The notes beneath the pieces were generated by a model that worked only from the letters and a program-made list of their open reading frames with translations, ran no database searches and had not been told where the DNA came from. A stretch of DNA of 64,000 nt from CAVPJC01 sp963705155 (GTDB taxonomy: Bacteria > Chloroflexota > Anaerolineae > Anaerolineales > UBA4823). How positions within the stretch are numbered: the stretch's first letter is position 1; every line of letters begins with the position of its first letter. Below, piece after piece: positions 61,701 through 64,000 of this stretch. Location: positions 186,001 through 250,000 of the forward strand of contig CAVPJC010000014.1 of the NCBI GenBank assembly GCA_963705155.1, in the 5' to 3' direction. A program made the translations under genes and the position numbers.

Positions 61701-64000
61701 ATGATCTGGCTCAAACGGTCCTTTTTTTCAATCGCGACCGCCATAGCCCTGCTGGTAAACTTCACCGGGGCACTGGTCACACCCGCGGCTGCAAGGATGA
61801 GCAGCCGCTTTGTCATACTGCAGGCATCCGAGTACAGCAGGGTAGTAGAGCTTTCTCTCCATGCAGAGAATGTGATTGATTATGGATCTTTTGTCTGGCT
61901 TGAATTGGACGAGGCGAATTTTGAAAATTTACGTGCCAGCTCAATTCGATACGATGAGTTTGCCGGGGCTGGCGAGATTTCGGTGCCGGGTTATCAATTT
62001 GATCCCAAAAGCCAGGGAGAACCGCAGTTTCGCACTGACGTAAAAATCGATGAGAGCCGCCGGGGATTCCATTTGGTCCAATTTAGCGGTCCTATCAAAG
62101 ATGAATGGATCGACCAGCTAAAAATAACGGGTCTGGACGTACTGCAGTATTATCCCAACCATGCGTATCTGGTCTGGGGAAGCTCCGAGCAGACCCGCCG
62201 CGCCGAGACCCTGCCTACCGTGCGGTGGAGCGGGGTATACCACCCGGCTTATAAAATCAACCAGGATTTGATAAATCGAAGCGGTGTGATCTCAAATATT
62301 GACATCATGTTCTACAACGATGGCGATATGAAGGGAACCCTGGCGCGCCTGGAGCGTTTGGGAGCAGACATTTTACAGGTTTATCCATCGCAGCCTGATA
62401 AAACCTTTTTCAATGCCATCGTACGTATCGACGCAGCCGCGATTGAAGCTGTATCCCTGCTCAATACTGTATTATGGCTTGGTTATGCAAGTCCTGAGCC
62501 CGGTTTGGATGATGAAATGTCGGACCAAGTCCTGGCTGGCAACTATTCTGGCGGAATACCCACCACAGGATATCAGGCCTGGTTAAACTCAGCAGGTCTG
62601 GATGGCTCAGGTGTCACCTGGGCGATCATCGATACCGGCGTCGATTATGATCATCCAGATCTCGGTTCGCACATCGTGGGCGGTTACAACTTCACGGGCG
62701 CATGCAGCTTTCCCGGGCAGCCAGGCAGCGATTGCAGCGGGGGTGGTCATGGCACGCATGTGACCGGAATCGTTGGCGGAAATGGCGCGGCGGGTTTTAC
62801 CGACCCGGCAGGTTTCCGATATGGATTGGGTGTGGCTCCAGCCCACGGTATTTTTGCCATGAATTCCTTATCCGGCGCCAACTGGCCTCCAACCGGCGGT
62901 TGGCAGGAACACAGCAAACAGGCTCTTCTGGGGAATGCGATCGGAGGGAATAATTCGTGGACCACGGGAGAGGGCACGGCGCATGGTTACCAGGCATCGG
63001 AGCGCACGCACGATTTGATGGTAAGGGATGGGAACTTCGATACCCTCGCCGTAGCTGAACCGTTTATCGAGGTGTTCTCAGCCGGCAACTCGGGTCCAAG
63101 CCTCAGCACCCTTACAGCGCCAAAAGAAGCCAAGAACCTGATCGTGGTCGCCAGCAGTCTTAATTACCGCGCCGGAAGCATCGATGCGATATCGAGCTTC
63201 AGCAGCCGCGGTCCGGCGGTGGATGGACGCTATGTCCCAACGATCACAGCACCGGGCGAACAGATCGCTTCAACGCGCAATGACCTGGGCGGTGATTGCG
63301 CCACGTCCATTTCAGGAACCAATAATTATTATGCGTTTTGCAGCGGGACGAGCATGGCGTCGCCGCACGCTTCCGGAGCTGTTGTGCTGATTTCTGAATG
63401 GTGGCGAACCACTCACAGCGGCAGCAATCCCAGCCCTGCCATGGCAAAGGCATTGCTGGTCAACGGCGCGGTGGACATGGGAACTGCGGATATTCCGAAT
63501 TTCAGTGAAGGTTGGGGCCGGATCCACCTTCCAAATGTGATCGATAATGCCACCAGCATGGTGTACTATGACCAATCGCACCTCTTCCATAACACGGGAG
63601 ACACCTGGACCCTTTCGGTTGGCATTGCCGACCCTACCAAACCGCTAAAGATCAGCCTGGCATGGACCGACGCTGCGGGTGCAGTGGGTGCGAACCCGGC
63701 GTTGGTGAATAATCTCAATCTGAGTGTGACCACCGGGGGAGCCACTTACCTGGGCAACCGGTTCAGCGCAGGCTGGAGCGCAACCGGCGGCGCATCCGAT
63801 AGTCTGAATAACCTCGAAAACGTTTACCTGCAAAATCCATCCGGTATTGCAACCATATCGATTCAGGCAGCCAACCTGGCTGGAGACGGCGTGCCTTACA
63901 ATGGAGATACTACAGACCAGGATTTTGCCCTGGTTTGCTACAACTGCTCTGAATTTCCAGATTTCACCCTGTCTGCAGCGCCTGTCTTCCAGGCCGTGTG
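61701..64000 (+). CDS. Secreted subtilisin-like serine peptidase (S8), 3' partial
   Basis: At least 766 residues, open to the window end. Signal peptide FFSIATAIALLVNFTGALVT-PAAA; an N-terminal prodomain-like region of about 270 residues (FHLVQFSGPIKDEWIDQLKI; LARLERLGADILQVYPSQPD); catalytic domain with Asp in WAIIDTGVDYDHPDL, His in SGGGHGTHVTGIVGG, oxyanion Asn in EVFSAGNSGPS and Ser in CSGTSMASPHASGAV. A beta-domain follows (LKISLAWTDAAGAVGANPAL) and then DFTLSAAPVFQAV, which begins a repeat-type domain. ATG 61701 with GGAGG at 61692-61696. Extracellular protein degradation or processing. Confidence 0.93.
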   Translation, partial: MIWLKRSFFSIATAIALLVNFTGALVTPAAARMSSRFVILQASEYSRVVELSLHAENVIDYGSFVWLELDEANFENLRASSIRYDEFAGAGEISVPGYQFDPKSQGEPQFRTDVKIDESRRGFHLVQFSGPIKDEWIDQLKITGLDVLQYYPNHAYLVWGSSEQTRRAETLPTVRWSGVYHPAYKINQDLINRSGVISNIDIMFYNDGDMKGTLARLERLGADILQVYPSQPDKTFFNAIVRIDAAAIEAVSLLNTVLWLGYASPEPGLDDEMSDQVLAGNYSGGIPTTGYQAWLNSAGLDGSGVTWAIIDTGVDYDHPDLGSHIVGGYNFTGACSFPGQPGSDCSGGGHGTHVTGIVGGNGAAGFTDPAGFRYGLGVAPAHGIFAMNSLSGANWPPTGGWQEHSKQALLGNAIGGNNSWTTGEGTAHGYQASERTHDLMVRDGNFDTLAVAEPFIEVFSAGNSGPSLSTLTAPKEAKNLIVVASSLNYRAGSIDAISSFSSRGPAVDGRYVPTITAPGEQIASTRNDLGGDCATSISGTNNYYAFCSGTSMASPHASGAVVLISEWWRTTHSGSNPSPAMAKALLVNGAVDMGTADIPNFSEGWGRIHLPNVIDNATSMVYYDQSHLFHNTGDTWTLSVGIADPTKPLKISLAWTDAAGAVGANPALVNNLNLSVTTGGATYLGNRFSAGWSATGGASDSLNNLENVYLQNPSGIATISIQAANLAGDGVPYNGDTTDQDFALVCYNCSEFPDFTLSAAPVFQAV

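Noticed and set aside
1..64000. Programmed ribosomal frameshifting as a general explanation of the broken genes
   Set aside because: Directions are mixed, most sites have no slippery heptamer, and homologues of cpaF, tadC, comF, yggS and moxR are not known to use it. Only the T7 run in the DUF2085 gene is a reasonable candidate.
1..64000. Stop-codon reassignment to explain internal TGA/TAA
   Set aside because: Internal stops are followed by frame changes, not by continuation in the same frame, except at 2185. TAA, TAG and TGA all end intact genes.
1..64000. tRNA, rRNA, CRISPR array, insertion sequence
   Set aside because: No cloverleaf-like segment, no rRNA text, no regularly spaced repeats and no transposase or integrase motif were seen while reading.

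Overview
The window reads as a chromosome segment of a Chloroflexota bacterium, most likely class Anaerolineae. This is an inference from several things together: a Chloroflexus-like RpoD, long rows of multi-membrane GT-C glycosyltransferase genes, secreted proteins with beta-sandwich repeats and an LPLV-type tail, a compact Tad pilus locus, promoters of E. coli type placed so close to start codons that mRNAs should be leaderless, and mixed GC content near 50%. No rRNA, tRNA, CRISPR array, insertion sequence or phage gene was seen.

Layout. 1-3.5 kb (+): end of a GldA/GldF/GldG-type ABC exporter operon plus a DUF4340 protein. 3.6-4.85 kb (+): rpoD, closed by a strong bidirectional terminator. 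4.9-22.4 kb: surface-polysaccharide or glycoprotein region with eight large membrane GT-C/GT87-like proteins, one sugar-nucleotide epimerase and a secreted protein of about 1,300 residues with ten WRV-motif sandwich repeats. 22.4-24.2 kb (+): DegU-like regulator and DegS-like soluble histidine kinase. 24.3-30.7 kb (+): Flp pilin with its own promoter and terminator, then cpaB-cpaE-cpaF-tadB-tadC. 30.7-32.1 kb (+): comF and long-form hpf. 32.2-32.9 kb (-): stand-alone cyclic-nucleotide-binding-domain protein and a small partner. 33-35.6 kb: folate/pterin genes, folE (+) facing folK-folB-pteridine-reductase-like SDR-DUF302 (-). 35.7-44.9 kb: an extracytoplasmic thiol, lipoprotein and copper block (Lgt-like, two TlpA-like thioredoxins, a Cys-less thioredoxin-fold lipoprotein, csoR-copZ-copA with a G/C-run operator, Tat-exported L,D-transpeptidase, CcdA, glutaredoxin-DUF2085 fusion). 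44.9-47 kb (+): pgeF-yggS-yggT-DUF167. 47-50.2 kb (-): membrane-anchored NACHT/HEAT protein and C4 zinc-ribbon protein. 50.4-59.3 kb (+): five more membrane proteins, four of them a tandemly duplicated two-gene cassette. 59.4-64 kb (+): MoxR, DUF58 and a secreted subtilisin-like protease that runs off the window.

A dominant property of this sequence is its number of single-base frame breaks: about 21 small indels and one nonsense codon interrupt genes whose two halves fit known families exactly, including cpaF, tadC, comF, copA, yggS and moxR. Many lie in short homopolymers. I annotate the reconstructed full-length genes and state where the frame breaks; I think most are sequence errors rather than gene decay. 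For these genes the coordinates span both frames.

How the genes work together: the GT-C rows, epimerase, repeat protein, Tad pilus, protease and L,D-transpeptidase all concern the cell envelope and surface. The CcdA/TlpA/thioredoxin-fold genes supply reductant outside the membrane, next to copper efflux.
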